From Desulfosporosinus sp. HMP52 (GTDB lineage Bacteria; Bacillota; Desulfitobacteriia; Desulfitobacteriales; Desulfitobacteriaceae), in contig NZ_JMGA01000025.1 in assembly GCF_000765145.1 (NCBI RefSeq), forward strand, positions 1 to 34,224: 34,224 nucleotides of DNA, given 5' to 3'. The notes beneath the pieces are model-generated. The model searched no databases. It saw only the letters and a list, made by a program, of their open reading frames with translations, and had not been told where the DNA came from. The translations under genes were made by a program, and so were the position numbers. Shown here one piece after another: positions 1-7,483 of the stretch (positions are counted from its first letter, which is position 1; every line of letters starts with the position of its first letter).

Positions 1-208
1 GTCGTAAGACTCCTATCTTCTATAAGTACGAAAGCATCCAGTACGAAACCCGGGTGAGGGTTTCGCCCAAGCCGCCTGCTCCAAAGAAAAGCTTAACGGC
101 GCAGGTTGAGATAACGGCTGCTACGTCCCTGGATAAGTTCCTCTAAGCTTCAGCTGGAGTAAGTATTCCTCTTAGGCAAACTCCATCTGAAGCTAAGAGT
201 CACTTGAT
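1..208 (-). repeat. Structured non-coding repeat, left copy (cut by the window start)
   Basis: Read on the minus strand, this stretch matches 6802-7058 over its whole length, apart from a 48-base insertion in the other copy and scattered substitutions. It ends sharply at CACTTGAT (201-208), after which the flanks differ. Near this end, arms 143-160 and 180-197 form an 18-base stem with two mismatches. A second hairpin pairs CGAAACCC (44-51) with GGGTTTCG (58-65). No protein reading is supported. The outer end lies beyond base 1. It could be a non-autonomous mobile element, a structured RNA gene, or both. I do not recognise the family. Confidence 0.85.
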
Positions 209-221
209 TCTTCTGTATACC

Positions 222-596
222 TTATAGGTTAATGGAATTCCGTCGTTTATTTCTAACTACCAGTATTCCACTCAAAGTTATAATGAGGAATAACAACTTC
301 ACAAACCTCTTTGGCGGGGTGAAATAAAGGGCTTTGTTTAAGCTTACAATTCCATCAACCTTTTGACTTAGTTTGAATGGTTCTTTTCTTCTAATAGTTT
401 GTTGGCTAGATTGGACATTAAAAAATTCCGGGTGATTAACTGGCTTGGTTGAACAATGGTTTGGCCCAGAGTGCTTCGATGAAGGTGAAGGATAAGCATT
501 GACAATGCCCAGATAATTCTTGCGTAAAATTACAACACTTGTAAATGGATTATGTATCAAGTCGCTCTTCGACCTGATGAAATCATCGGTTGACAT
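222..596 (-). CDS. Small hypothetical protein with C-terminal membrane segment
   Basis: This is a 124-residue protein of no family I recognise. The start is supported by a strong ribosome binding site, GGGGAGG, seven bases before the ATG. The first ~75 residues are polar, with Ser, Pro, Asn and His patches. Residues about 98-114 (FVKLLFLIITLSGILVV) form one hydrophobic segment followed by a basic tail (RNKRR), so it could be a tail-anchored membrane protein. The stop codon lies 14 bases from the end of the repeat at 1-208. No partner gene shares its strand nearby. It may be lineage-specific; a spurious ORF is possible but less likely given the binding site. Confidence 0.6.
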   Translation of the reverse strand: MSTDDFIRSKSDLIHNPFTSVVILRKNYLGIVNAYPSPSSKHSGPNHCSTKPVNHPEFFNVQSSQQTIRRKEPFKLSQKVDGIVSLNKALYFTPPKRFVKLLFLIITLSGILVVRNKRRNSINL

Positions 597-904
597 TGCT
601 AATCCTCCCCTATCCGGGCTACAACATTATGTCATCTAATTCTATGTTATGTATTGTTTAAACGGGATGTTCTTGAGGCGTTTTCTATTTGGAAGCATAT
701 AATAGGTTAGGTCTGAAAAAATCATCTATGAAAGTATGGCTTTGTATTCAAACAAGACCCCGTACTATATTTTACCTTAAGCACCACATAAACCGTCACA
801 TATTGATTAGTTATTTGATGCGTATACTTTCCTGATAATTCTCAGATGTAGAACCATTGAAATGACTTTTAGGCAAATTGTTAAGTTCAAAGGAGTGACT
901 AAAG
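597..904. other. Intergenic region between divergent genes
   Basis: No gene is visible here. The flanking genes diverge, so promoters for both should lie inside. A weak sigma-A-like pair for the rightward ytxH-like gene is TTGTAT (742-747) and TATATT (766-771) with an 18-base spacer, about 130 bases before the start codon. No terminator or strong hairpin was seen. Confidence 0.35.
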
Positions 905-1315
905 ATGGCGAAAAGCAAAGTCGAACGGAAAAAGGTTATCAAGGCAGCAGTGTTTGGAAGTCTTGCCGGTGCAGTAACGGGCCTATTATTAGCGCCTAAA
1001 AGCGGTCAGGAATTGCGCCATGATCTAGCGGACCAGGCACACAAATTAGGGGAAAAAGCTGTTGTGATTAAAGACAAAGCACAGAGCGCGTTGCAAAATG
1101 TCGAGGAGAAAACTCAAATAACCTTAAATACCGGTAAGAATTGGCTCCAGAAAAAAAAACAGTTCGTTGACAATTTTAAAACATTGATATCGGAGATTCA
1201 AAATGGCGCTCTGACAAAAACAAGTTTGAAAATTGAAGAACACGAAGATCCAACGGAAAATCTAATAGAAGACATAACAGAAGAACCAAAAGATGAGCTA
1301 ACAGTAGAAGTTTAG
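905..1315 (+). CDS. YtxH domain protein
   Basis: This 136-residue protein belongs to the YtxH (gas vesicle protein-like) family, widespread in Firmicutes and linked there to general stress; its molecular role is unknown. Residues about 12-30 form a Gly/Ala-rich hydrophobic segment, followed by the family hallmark LLLAPKSGQELR. After it comes a long Lys/Glu/Gln-rich helical stretch (about 40-100) likely to form a coiled coil, then an acidic C-terminal tail. The start is set by AAGGAG nine bases before the ATG. It is likely membrane associated through its N-terminus. It stands alone and is followed by a strong terminator at 1383-1407. Confidence 0.85.
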   Translation: MAKSKVERKKVIKAAVFGSLAGAVTGLLLAPKSGQELRHDLADQAHKLGEKAVVIKDKAQSALQNVEEKTQITLNTGKNWLQKKKQFVDNFKTLISEIQNGALTKTSLKIEEHEDPTENLIEDITEEPKDELTVEV

Positions 1316-1382
1316 TTAAGTAGAAAGACCTCTAGTCTTTTACCTTTTACCCAATTGTACTATTAAACACAATCGTCAGTAT

Positions 1383-1407
1383 AACCGAAGCTTGCTTCGG
1401 TTTTTTT
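1383..1407 (+). terminator. Rho-independent terminator after the YtxH gene
   Basis: The stem AACCGAAGC/GCTTCGGTT closes on a two-base loop and is followed by seven T residues. A weaker hairpin (AAAGAC/GTCTTT, 1324-1340) lies between the stop codon and this one. Confidence 0.9.
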
Positions 1408-1716
1408 GTACATCAGAAAGTATAAACTTGCGTTATATACTGCAAGAAAGATTTAATACGTGCGAAGACAGTATCTTCGTCCAAGCATAAGTGCAACTAA
1501 GCTACCGCCTGCGCCGGAGGCTGCAAGACGGCTAAAACGTGCGAAGCTAGTGTCTTCGGGCGCTAGCCAAGTTTTCTAATGTGCTGCGGCAACGGCATGG
1601 GGTTCTACAGTTAGTAAATTGCTAATATAGATCAAGGCCAAATTTGTGGCGAAATTATGTAGATCTGAATATTCTAGTATATATTACCTATTACGGTATG
1701 ATATGGAGATGATATT
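1408..1716. repeat. Intergenic region with two copies of a 21-base hairpin repeat
   Basis: Two 21-base sequences, 1459-1479 and 1538-1558, match at 18 positions (both start CGTGCGAAG and end TCTTCG). Each can fold as a short hairpin, CGAAG paired with CTTCG. Between them lies a GC-rich stretch with another small stem (GCCT/AGGC near 1507-1521). There is no supported ORF. The region lies between a terminator and the start of the next gene, so the promoter of the latter must lie in its right part, which is AT-rich. The repeats may be part of a structured RNA leader or a decayed repeat element. Confidence 0.45.
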
Positions 1717-2166
1717 ATGTCTTATGATAGAATAAACCCATTTTGGAATCAACAATCCCTGCCCCAACAAAATCCAGGTTACCAACCTGTGCCAATGGGG
1801 CAATTCAATCCTAATAACCAGACATGGAGACCAGACCAGAGCTTTCAGAAATTTCCCTCGGCAGGCAGAGGACAAAGTGGCGGGAATCCTAATTGGAGAA
1901 ACAATCCGCAAAACCCAGGTGGTCAAGGCTATTCGACACCCGGATACCCTCCTCAAGGGTTTGGCACACTACAACAATCTCCTATGCCTGGGCTGCAAGG
2001 TCAACAACTACAAGGATATGCACCCACACCCCAAAGATTTAATCAAGGGCATTATCCAGACCAACGCGGACAACTCCCATTACAGCCACAGCCAGCCTGG
2101 GAAGAACCTAAAAAAGGTGGCATTAAAGGATTTATCAGCAATCTGATGGCAAAAAGAAAAAGATAG
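1717..2166 (+). CDS. Pro/Gln/Gly/Asn-rich low-complexity protein
   Basis: This 149-residue protein is dominated by Pro, Gln, Gly and Asn and has no recognisable domain. It contains many PQ, NPG, GYxP-like units and almost no hydrophobic runs, so it should be intrinsically disordered. The last ~20 residues differ: a Lys-rich, weakly amphipathic stretch (KKGGIKGFISNLMAKRKR) that could bind membrane or nucleic acid. The start is supported by GGAG eight bases before the ATG. Compositionally it resembles spore coat or other surface low-complexity proteins, but that is only inference. It shares a bidirectional terminator with the convergent acetyltransferase gene. Confidence 0.65.
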   Translation: MSYDRINPFWNQQSLPQQNPGYQPVPMGQFNPNNQTWRPDQSFQKFPSAGRGQSGGNPNWRNNPQNPGGQGYSTPGYPPQGFGTLQQSPMPGLQGQQLQGYAPTPQRFNQGHYPDQRGQLPLQPQPAWEEPKKGGIKGFISNLMAKRKR

Positions 2167-2183
2167 TTTTACTATAAAGAGAG

Positions 2184-2209
2184 CGGGGCGAGATACTAAT
2201 CTCGCCCCG
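2184..2209. terminator. Bidirectional terminator between convergent genes
   Basis: A perfect 10-base stem, CGGGGCGAGA (2184-2193) with TCTCGCCCCG (2200-2209), lies directly between the stop codons of the two convergent genes. The flanks are AT-rich (TTTTACTATAAAG to the left), so it can serve both strands. Confidence 0.8.
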
Positions 2210-2210
2210 T

Positions 2211-3098
2211 TCAATCAAAAGCCAACCCCAGATACCCTAAATCTTTCGGTAAAATTTTTATATTAGTTTCGTTATTTGATTTAATCAGTCCAAACAGACG
2301 TAGGGAACCTCCTAAATGTTCACCTAAGTATGCGGGTGTGCGCAGTATATACTCCTTTGCTGTTATTTCTTTGACAATCCGCTTGATGGCTGGGTTTAGC
2401 AACTCTTCAGGAAGCAAGAATTCTTTGATCAAGACAACATCTGAAGAAACTCTTTCAACAGCAAAACATCCTTCAATTCCTGCTAAGTTAATAGCATAAA
2501 TGTCAGCGCCAGAGTACTGAGATAATTTTTTTTGGTAGACAATGTCTTGATCAAGGTAAGAAATATATAATCCGCCTTTTAGCTGACTATTCCTAATTCG
2601 ATTATAGTCGTCCGGAGTTACCGATCGTATTTCACAATTGAACTGCTTTTCGATTGGCAAGCAATCTACATCAGACCGATTAAGAAAAGTCTCCCTAAGG
2701 TAAAATCCATCTTGATAGCCTCGCTTACGATAGTAAGCAAAGAGCTCTTTCTTTGCCGGTACTAAGATAGAAAGCCCATATTTTTTCGCCCTAAGATATT
2801 GGTTACTAAAGTCCATTAATTGTGTAGCAAAGCCTTTGTTTTGACAGCTCGGGTGGGTTCCAATAGCATATAGCATAGATGTATCAATACTGCAATGATC
2901 CCTGAACACAGTTTTGACAGGCAACATGGTAAGCATTGCCGAAATCGTATTGTTATTAAGCAAGATACAGGTATCTTCATTCTTATAACGATTGGTAAAG
3001 TATAGATCAATATAGTCTTCAGGATCACCGAAGCAAAGTCTCCATAACTCTTTAAGCTGATCAATATCACCAGTTTGGGCTAGTCTTGTTTCAAGCAT
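2211..3098 (-). CDS. GNAT family N-acetyltransferase (Eis-like)
   Basis: The N-terminal half is a GNAT acetyltransferase. Residues around 75-90 carry the acetyl-CoA binding motif (IGTHPSCQNKGFATQLM, with the Q-x-x-G-x-A signature), followed by a YYRKRGY motif typical of the end of the domain. The C-terminal ~150 residues resemble the second GNAT/SCP2-like half of Eis-type enzymes, though the protein is shorter than classical Eis (about 400). The start is uncertain: an ATG at 3116 gives 301 residues but has no good binding site, while the ATG at 3098 has GGAG twelve bases upstream, so I give the shorter form. It lies on the same strand as the DUF2156 gene at 3177-4082, probably co-transcribed. 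The substrate is unknown. Confidence 0.8.
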   Translation of the reverse strand: MLETRLAQTGDIDQLKELWRLCFGDPEDYIDLYFTNRYKNEDTCILLNNNTISAMLTMLPVKTVFRDHCSIDTSMLYAIGTHPSCQNKGFATQLMDFSNQYLRAKKYGLSILVPAKKELFAYYRKRGYQDGFYLRETFLNRSDVDCLPIEKQFNCEIRSVTPDDYNRIRNSQLKGGLYISYLDQDIVYQKKLSQYSGADIYAINLAGIEGCFAVERVSSDVVLIKEFLLPEELLNPAIKRIVKEITAKEYILRTPAYLGEHLGGSLRLFGLIKSNNETNIKILPKDLGYLGLAFD

Positions 3099-3176
3099 TT
3101 CTCGTATTATCTCCATCTGCTTATTATTGAATAAAACATGCTTCGATAGACGTAGTTAATCATCTAAACAGTGATC

Positions 3177-4082
3177 TTAAGCTTCAAAATAAGTGGCAAA
3201 GTACTTTTCTTCTAGGAATTCAGGATGGTAAGATGACTTGGCTTTTCTCAATCCCTCAATCCCCATATCTTCCTCCCGGTTTACATAAACGAGCTCCGGA
3301 TAGTTCTGTTGGATAAATGCAGCAAATTCACGGTTTACGATTTGATAGGCCCCAGCTATCTCACCAAAGGCTTTTTCTATATGAATAACATAAGTATCAG
3401 AATTTAGTCTCTCCCCCATCGTGTAGGCAATTACTTTATTTTGTACACGAATAAGTCCTCCATCTAAACCCAGATCGGTATAATTCTCAAAACAACGTCG
3501 GACAGCACAACATTCTTTCGCAATCTCATCTTGCTCATGAGCGCTATTTTGTTTACACCACTCTAAGTTCATCTCCCAACACTCCCCAATATTGTCCGGC
3601 GATATTTGTTCAAAACTCCAGTCAGGATTTTCCTTAATAAATCTGTTGATATGATTTCGCTTAGAATGTAGTTTATTGCCGGTTAACTTTACTAATTTTT
3701 CCAATAGATATACATAATCGTAGCTCTCGCGCATCGGCTTATACTCGAAGTGTTCCGGAAAAACCCTATTCATAACTGCCATGTTTTCGGGAGATACGCC
3801 TGCTAATACAAATTCATGGCCGCAACTAGCTGCGTCTTGCTTCATTGCTTCAAATACTGACATAATATCATCTGAACCGGCAGGAAAAAAATAATAGGGG
3901 GAATCATTGATAACCCCTTTGACCACCAGGTGATGATTGACCTCGGCAATACGATAGTTGTAAATTTTTGACCAGGCAAATATGTTTGTGTAGTTTTGAT
4001 GACAACCACGCATATCTGAAGTGACAATAAGAGGCTCCATCCACTTCTTATCAGCTAATTCTATTTCTTTAAACTCGATCAT
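3177..4082 (-). CDS. DUF2156 (MprF C-terminal domain-like) acyltransferase
   Basis: This 301-residue cytoplasmic protein matches the DUF2156 / phosphatidylglycerol lysyltransferase C-terminal family, a tandem GNAT fold that in MprF transfers aminoacyl groups from tRNA to lipid. Family features seen are the N-terminal block containing DMRGCHQNYTNIFAW, the SKRNHINRF motif around residues 139-147, and a C-terminal VNREEDMGIEGLRKAK block. It has no membrane segments, so it lacks the flippase half of MprF. Its acceptor cannot be inferred. The start is set by GGAGTGA before the ATG. It sits 60 bases upstream of the GNAT gene, and a possible promoter lies at 4139-4167. Confidence 0.85.
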   Translation of the reverse strand: MIEFKEIELADKKWMEPLIVTSDMRGCHQNYTNIFAWSKIYNYRIAEVNHHLVVKGVINDSPYYFFPAGSDDIMSVFEAMKQDAASCGHEFVLAGVSPENMAVMNRVFPEHFEYKPMRESYDYVYLLEKLVKLTGNKLHSKRNHINRFIKENPDWSFEQISPDNIGECWEMNLEWCKQNSAHEQDEIAKECCAVRRCFENYTDLGLDGGLIRVQNKVIAYTMGERLNSDTYVIHIEKAFGEIAGAYQIVNREFAAFIQQNYPELVYVNREEDMGIEGLRKAKSSYHPEFLEEKYFATYFEA

Positions 4083-4138
4083 TTTATCACTCCAACACTA
4101 AAACCTATTTTTGACTACTGCTTAATATTTTGCTGCTT

Positions 4139-4167
4139 ATTATAATTCGTATTCAATTATAGCTTAA
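4139..4167 (-). promoter_or_regulatory. Possible promoter for the DUF2156/GNAT pair
   Basis: On the minus strand TTAAGC (4167-4162) and TATAAT (4144-4139) are separated by 17 bases. The -10 box is perfect and the -35 box is poor. It lies about 60 bases before the start codon at 4082. Confidence 0.35.
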
Positions 4168-4208
4168 GTTCTTATTGCCTAAGAAAGCAGAAGTTTGATT
4201 AACTTAAT

Positions 4209-5558
4209 TTATTCCATGTTATTGCCGACTCGATAATAATTATTCATTTCTAATTCGGGTACCATTTTGCCGCCAGTTGCCCAGATAATATGCGAGGCAT
4301 TCTGGATTCTATCTTGCAGTCCATTAGTCTCAATGTATCTTTGTCCAACATCTGAAGCCAACAAATTAAAGATACCTGGGGCACCTGCTAGTGCAGAAGG
4401 TTCAAGAAATATCCCTTCTGTATCGACCATATTACTTAACAATCTATACAGAACTTGATCATTGACAGTGTAAATACCACTTAATAAATTTTCGATGGTT
4501 TTGCCCACAAATCTTGATGCTCTCCCGACAGCCAGCCCATCAGCATCAGTAAGGTTATCTATACCAAAATCTTGTACACATAGGTTATCATGTTCCCCTG
4601 TCATACAGCCTAATAACATGCAAGGAGAATGAGTAGGCTCAGCAAAAAAGCAATGTACATTATCTTTATAAATCAGTTTCAGCCCAAAAGCTACCCCGCC
4701 GGGTCCTCCGCCAACACCGCAAGGTAAGTAAACGAATAACGGGTGGGCATCATCGACGACAATATTTAGATAATTGAGTTGTTCTTTTACTCTTAAAGCA
4801 GCCACAGCGTACCCTAAAAACAAGGTAGTTGAATTTTCATCATCAACAAAATAACAATTAGGAGTCATTTCTGCTTGTCTTCTGCCCACTTCAACTGCTT
4901 TACTATAGTCCGACAGATGCTCAATTACATTAACACCTTTACTCTTTAGAAGATCTTTCTTCCATTGTTTTGCGTCAGCAGACATATGTACAGTAACCTT
5001 AAAGCCTAATTTTGCACCCATAATACCGATACTGAGACCTAAATTTCCCGTTGAACCTACCACAATAGAGTATTTGGAAAAGAACTCTCGAAATTTATCA
5101 CTGTCAAAAATTACATAATCATCTTCTTTTGATAATATCCCAAATTCCAGTGCTAATTTTTCAGCATAGTTGAGCACCTCATAAATGCCTCCTCTAGCCT
5201 TAATTGACCCTGAGATAGGCAGATGACTGTCACACTTAAGCAATAAGTTTTTGCAGACAACTGGTTTGTTGAACAAACTCTCCATTTTTTCTTTCATTCG
5301 TGGAATAAGAATTAGTGGAGACTCTATAATCCCAGCATTTTCTTTTGTTTCAGGAAATACTTTAGCTATAAAAGGAGCGAATTTTCGCAAACGTTCTTCC
5401 GCATCCCTCACATCAGCATCGGTCAAAAGAATCTTAGCTACTGCGCTTTCATAATTAAGATAGTTTGGATTTAACCAAAATACCTCATTAGTCTTGAGCA
5501 TTTCTATCAGAAGCGGATGTTCCCGCTGCCATTCCTCTAAAGATTTACCTAAAATCAT
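4209..5558 (-). CDS. dsdA: D-serine ammonia-lyase (D-serine dehydratase)
   Basis: The 449-residue protein is a fold-type II PLP enzyme of the DsdA family. It converts D-serine to pyruvate and ammonia, detoxifying or catabolising D-serine. The PLP lysine is K120 in SGSIKARGG, and the phosphate-binding loop [11 protein letters not shown] lies near residue 167. A Gly-rich loop, [10 protein letters not shown], follows near 280. Length matches the family (about 440). The start is set by GGAGG ahead of the ATG. It follows the small gene at 5581-5949 with only 22 bases between them, suggesting one transcript; no LysR regulator or D-serine transporter is nearby, unlike the enterobacterial dsdXAC arrangement. 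Confidence 0.93.
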   Translation of the reverse strand: MILGKSLEEWQREHPLLIEMLKTNEVFWLNPNYLNYESAVAKILLTDADVRDAEERLRKFAPFIAKVFPETKENAGIIESPLILIPRMKEKMESLFNKPVVCKNLLLKCDSHLPISGSIKARGGIYEVLNYAEKLALEFGILSKEDDYVIFDSDKFREFFSKYSIVVGSTGNLGLSIGIMGAKLGFKVTVHMSADAKQWKKDLLKSKGVNVIEHLSDYSKAVEVGRRQAEMTPNCYFVDDENSTTLFLGYAVAALRVKEQLNYLNIVVDDAHPLFVYLPCGVGGGPGGVAFGLKLIYKDNVHCFFAEPTHSPCMLLGCMTGEHDNLCVQDFGIDNLTDADGLAVGRASRFVGKTIENLLSGIYTVNDQVLYRLLSNMVDTEGIFLEPSALAGAPGIFNLLASDVGQRYIETNGLQDRIQNASHIIWATGGKMVPELEMNNYYRVGNNME

Positions 5559-5580
5559 AGCTTACCTCCATTAGCCACTG

Positions 5581-5949
5581 CTATAAGACGTAATCATCGA
5601 TCATTTTCCTTACGCATTCTTCACAATTCTTAATCTCAATCGAGTTTGGTAGTTTACGCTTTACAGTACAGTCTGGATGATACTGCTCGCAGGCAGCTCC
5701 TCCCACTGTGCCTCTGGATGATTTCATTAAAGTGATTCCTCTATAGAGGATCTCGCATCCAGCTATACTTCTCGTTTCTTGAGTCCAATCATCAAAATCT
5801 GAAAGTGCTTCTTCTATTGAATTATATTGATTATATTCTGGATTTCTGGCTCGTATAGGGCTAACAACCACCCATACTTTATTTGGATTATCTTTCACTT
5901 GATTACACCCTTCCATTGCTACATCTATTAATACAGCTAATTCTAGCAA
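5581..5949 (-). CDS. Small cysteine-containing hypothetical protein
   Basis: About 122 residues, not recognised. It has a central Trp-rich segment (FDDWTQETRSIAGCEILY) and five Cys in the C-terminal half (AACEQYHPDC and NCEECV), which could bind a metal or form disulfides. The start is uncertain: TTG at 5949 gives the full length with only a weak binding site, and the first ATG (5916) has none. The reading frame is open back to the stop of the upstream CBS gene. The tight spacing to dsdA (22 bases) and to the CBS gene (20 bases) suggests a three-gene operon. Its role in D-serine metabolism is only suggested by position. Confidence 0.65.
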   Translation of the reverse strand: MLELAVLIDVAMEGCNQVKDNPNKVWVVVSPIRARNPEYNQYNSIEEALSDFDDWTQETRSIAGCEILYRGITLMKSSRGTVGGAACEQYHPDCTVKRKLPNSIEIKNCEECVRKMIDDYVL

Positions 5950-5969
5950 ATAATCTTCAGCATCAGTTA

Positions 5970-6383
5970 TTATTTATTTCGTTGAACTAAGAGTTTAGAG
6001 CAGTATTCTATCATTTCTCGACGACGTACAATACCAATGAAAACTCCTTGATCGTCAACTACAGGCACAAAGTTCTGAACAACGGCCCTGGAAATTAAAT
6101 CCTCCATTTGAGCATTAATCGTAACAGGTATATTTTGAACATGTTGCTTAACTTCGCTCAAACGAATATCCTCAGTATTTTGGAAAGTCAGACCGGGGGT
6201 ATTTTTCAACTTCCAGAGTAGATCTCCTTCAGTTATTGTTCCAACGTATTTTCCCTCGTCATTAATAAGTGGAACAGCAGAATAACTATGATATTCCATT
6301 CTCTCTAAAGCCTGACGCATGGTGGCACCTTCTTTGAGAAAGACGATATTCTTTTTAGGTATCAGAAAAAAAGCTACATTCAT
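5970..6383 (-). CDS. CBS-domain pair protein
   Basis: This 137-residue cytoplasmic protein consists of two CBS domains (about residues 10-65 and 75-133) and nothing else. The first carries AVPLINDEGKYVGTITEGDL, the second FVPVVDDQGVFIGIVRRREM, both typical CBS strand-helix blocks. CBS pairs bind adenosine nucleotides and act as energy or ligand sensors; the partner protein here is unknown. The start ATG follows GGAGAGAGC about eight bases upstream. It is probably the first gene of the unit containing the small Cys protein and dsdA. The N-terminal MNVAFFLIPKKNIVFL resembles the stand-alone CBS proteins common in clostridia. Confidence 0.9.
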   Translation of the reverse strand: MNVAFFLIPKKNIVFLKEGATMRQALERMEYHSYSAVPLINDEGKYVGTITEGDLLWKLKNTPGLTFQNTEDIRLSEVKQHVQNIPVTINAQMEDLISRAVVQNFVPVVDDQGVFIGIVRRREMIEYCSKLLVQRNK

Positions 6384-6801
6384 TCCTAAGCTCTCTCCAT
6401 TTCCATGCTATACTACTAGTTTATTAAGGACTAACATTAAGATTATATACTATGGCCTGCAAATTCGGTAAGGAAAACAATGGTTGAAGATTTGCTAACA
6501 TCTTCAATCTATGGGTTAGTGCTGGCAAAACTCACTAGGAAAACCGCTTCAAATTGAGCTTGTTCAGTAAAATAATAATAGCACTGAACATGCAAAAATA
6601 GCGTCAGTGCTACCATACATTGGTCTTTTCAGTACAACATAGGATACCTACATCTTTATACACCATTTCCTATCTTTTTTCAAACGCAGGATAGAGGGTT
6701 AATTAATGTAATTTGAATTAAAAAGATTTCTATTAACTAATTATACTACGTAATTATAATACTACAAAATAATAGGGAGCCTTTATTAATTCCGAGTCTC
6801 C
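6384..6801. other. Gene-free region with three consecutive inverted repeats
   Basis: No ORF with a binding site was found. It holds TTGAAGAT/ATCTTCAA (6484-6491 with 6500-6507), a small TAGTG/CACTA pair near 6518-6537, and TAGCACTGA/TCAGTGCTA (6579-6587 with 6604-6612). None is followed by a T run. It also holds the promoter region of the CBS gene in its left part and ends at the boundary of the structured repeat. It may encode a small structured RNA, but the evidence is thin. Confidence 0.4.
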
Positions 6802-7058
6802 ATCAAGTGATTCTTAGCTTCAGATGGAGTTTGCCTTAGAGGAATACTTACTCCATCTGAAGCTAAGTATCACTTATCCAGGGACGTAGCAGCCGTTATC
6901 TCATCCTCACCGCTAAAGTTGTTCTGTTTAGTTTGCGGTTCGGCGAAAGCAACCTGCGCCGTTATGCTTTTCTTTGGAGCAGGCGGCTTGGGCGAAACCC
7001 TCACCCGGGTTTCGTCACTGGATGCTTTCGTACTTATAGAAGATGGGAGTCTTACGGC
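6802..7058 (+). repeat. Structured non-coding repeat, right copy, with extra stem-loop
   Basis: This is the inverted counterpart of 1-208. It begins at ATCAAGTG (the complement of CACTTGAT). A perfect 18-base stem follows (6813-6830 with 6850-6867, 19-base loop), then a conserved core, and the CGAAACCC/GGGTTTCG hairpin (6993-7000 with 7007-7014). A 48-base segment (6904-6951) is absent from the other copy and contains its own stem, ACCGC-t-AAA with TTTGCGGT. The octamer GCCGTTAT occurs twice in the core. Gain or loss of a whole stem-loop while flanking sequence is conserved is typical of structured RNA. The far end may extend past 7058, because the other copy is cut there by the window edge. 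Confidence 0.85.
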
Positions 7059-7073
7059 TGGTAGTCATCGGAT

Positions 7074-7116
7074 AAAAATAGGGACTAGATGTACTCACAC
7101 GAGACATCTGTCCCTA
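7074..7116 (-). terminator. Terminator of the 39-residue small ORF
   Basis: On the minus strand, TAGGGAC-AGATGT pairs with ACATCT-a-GTCCCTA (one bulge) and is followed by a T-rich run (TTTTTAT). It lies 14 bases after the stop codon of the small ORF at 7131-7250. Confidence 0.75.
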
Positions 7117-7130
7117 AATTATTTCATTTG

Positions 7131-7250
7131 TTATTTGTTGGTACTGTGTTGTTTATTGGGGAGTTTTCGGTCCGGATTGCCTTCACCTTGATTCTGATTA
7201 TTCTTTAGAGTTTTCTCTTGAGCTTTCTGCAACTTCTTTAAATCATCCAT
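7131..7250 (-). CDS. 39-residue hydrophilic small protein
   Basis: This short ORF begins MDDLKKLQKAQ and ends QHSTNK. It is almost entirely charged or polar (Lys, Gln, Asn, Glu), with no Cys and no hydrophobic run. Support comes from an excellent ribosome binding site (GGGAGG about seven bases before the ATG) and a dedicated terminator right after the stop. The first ~18 residues could form a helix; the rest should be disordered. No family is recognised. Size and composition are reminiscent of small spore-associated proteins, but that is speculation. It sits between the structured repeat and the tRNA unit. Confidence 0.6.
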   Translation of the reverse strand: MDDLKKLQKAQEKTLKNNQNQGEGNPDRKLPNKQHSTNK

Positions 7251-7430
7251 TTATTTTTCCTCCCTTATTTAAACCTTGTGTTACTTTAACCAAACCCTCT
7301 CTAAAAAATCCTTCATTTGTGAGGTTTTAGTCTCCCTGTATGAATCCTTAGAATTTCACCGCTTGTAAGAGTAACAACAATTTAAAGCTTTATCGAAAGA
7401 ATTTGTTCTAGTTATTTCCTAAGAATGTCA

Positions 7431-7459
7431 TTGACTTTTAGACGATTATTCTGTAATAT
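7431..7459 (+). promoter_or_regulatory. tRNA unit promoter
   Basis: TTGACT (7431-7436), a 17-base spacer and TAATAT (7454-7459) give a near-consensus sigma-A promoter about 25 bases before the tRNA-Lys gene. Confidence 0.8.
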
Positions 7460-7483
7460 ATAAATCGTCTCTCCAGTACCAAT

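Noticed and set aside
1-208. Known riboswitch classes (c-di-GMP, c-di-AMP, cobalamin, THF, M-box) for the structured repeat
   Set aside because: I compared remembered consensus motifs and none fitted. The element lies near gene ends rather than in leaders and has a dispersed-repeat distribution.
6919-7191. Plus-strand 90-codon ORF inside and beyond the right repeat copy
   Set aside because: It lies across the structured repeat and the antisense of the 39-residue gene and its terminator, and the 48-base insertion is not shared by the other copy. There is no ribosome binding site.
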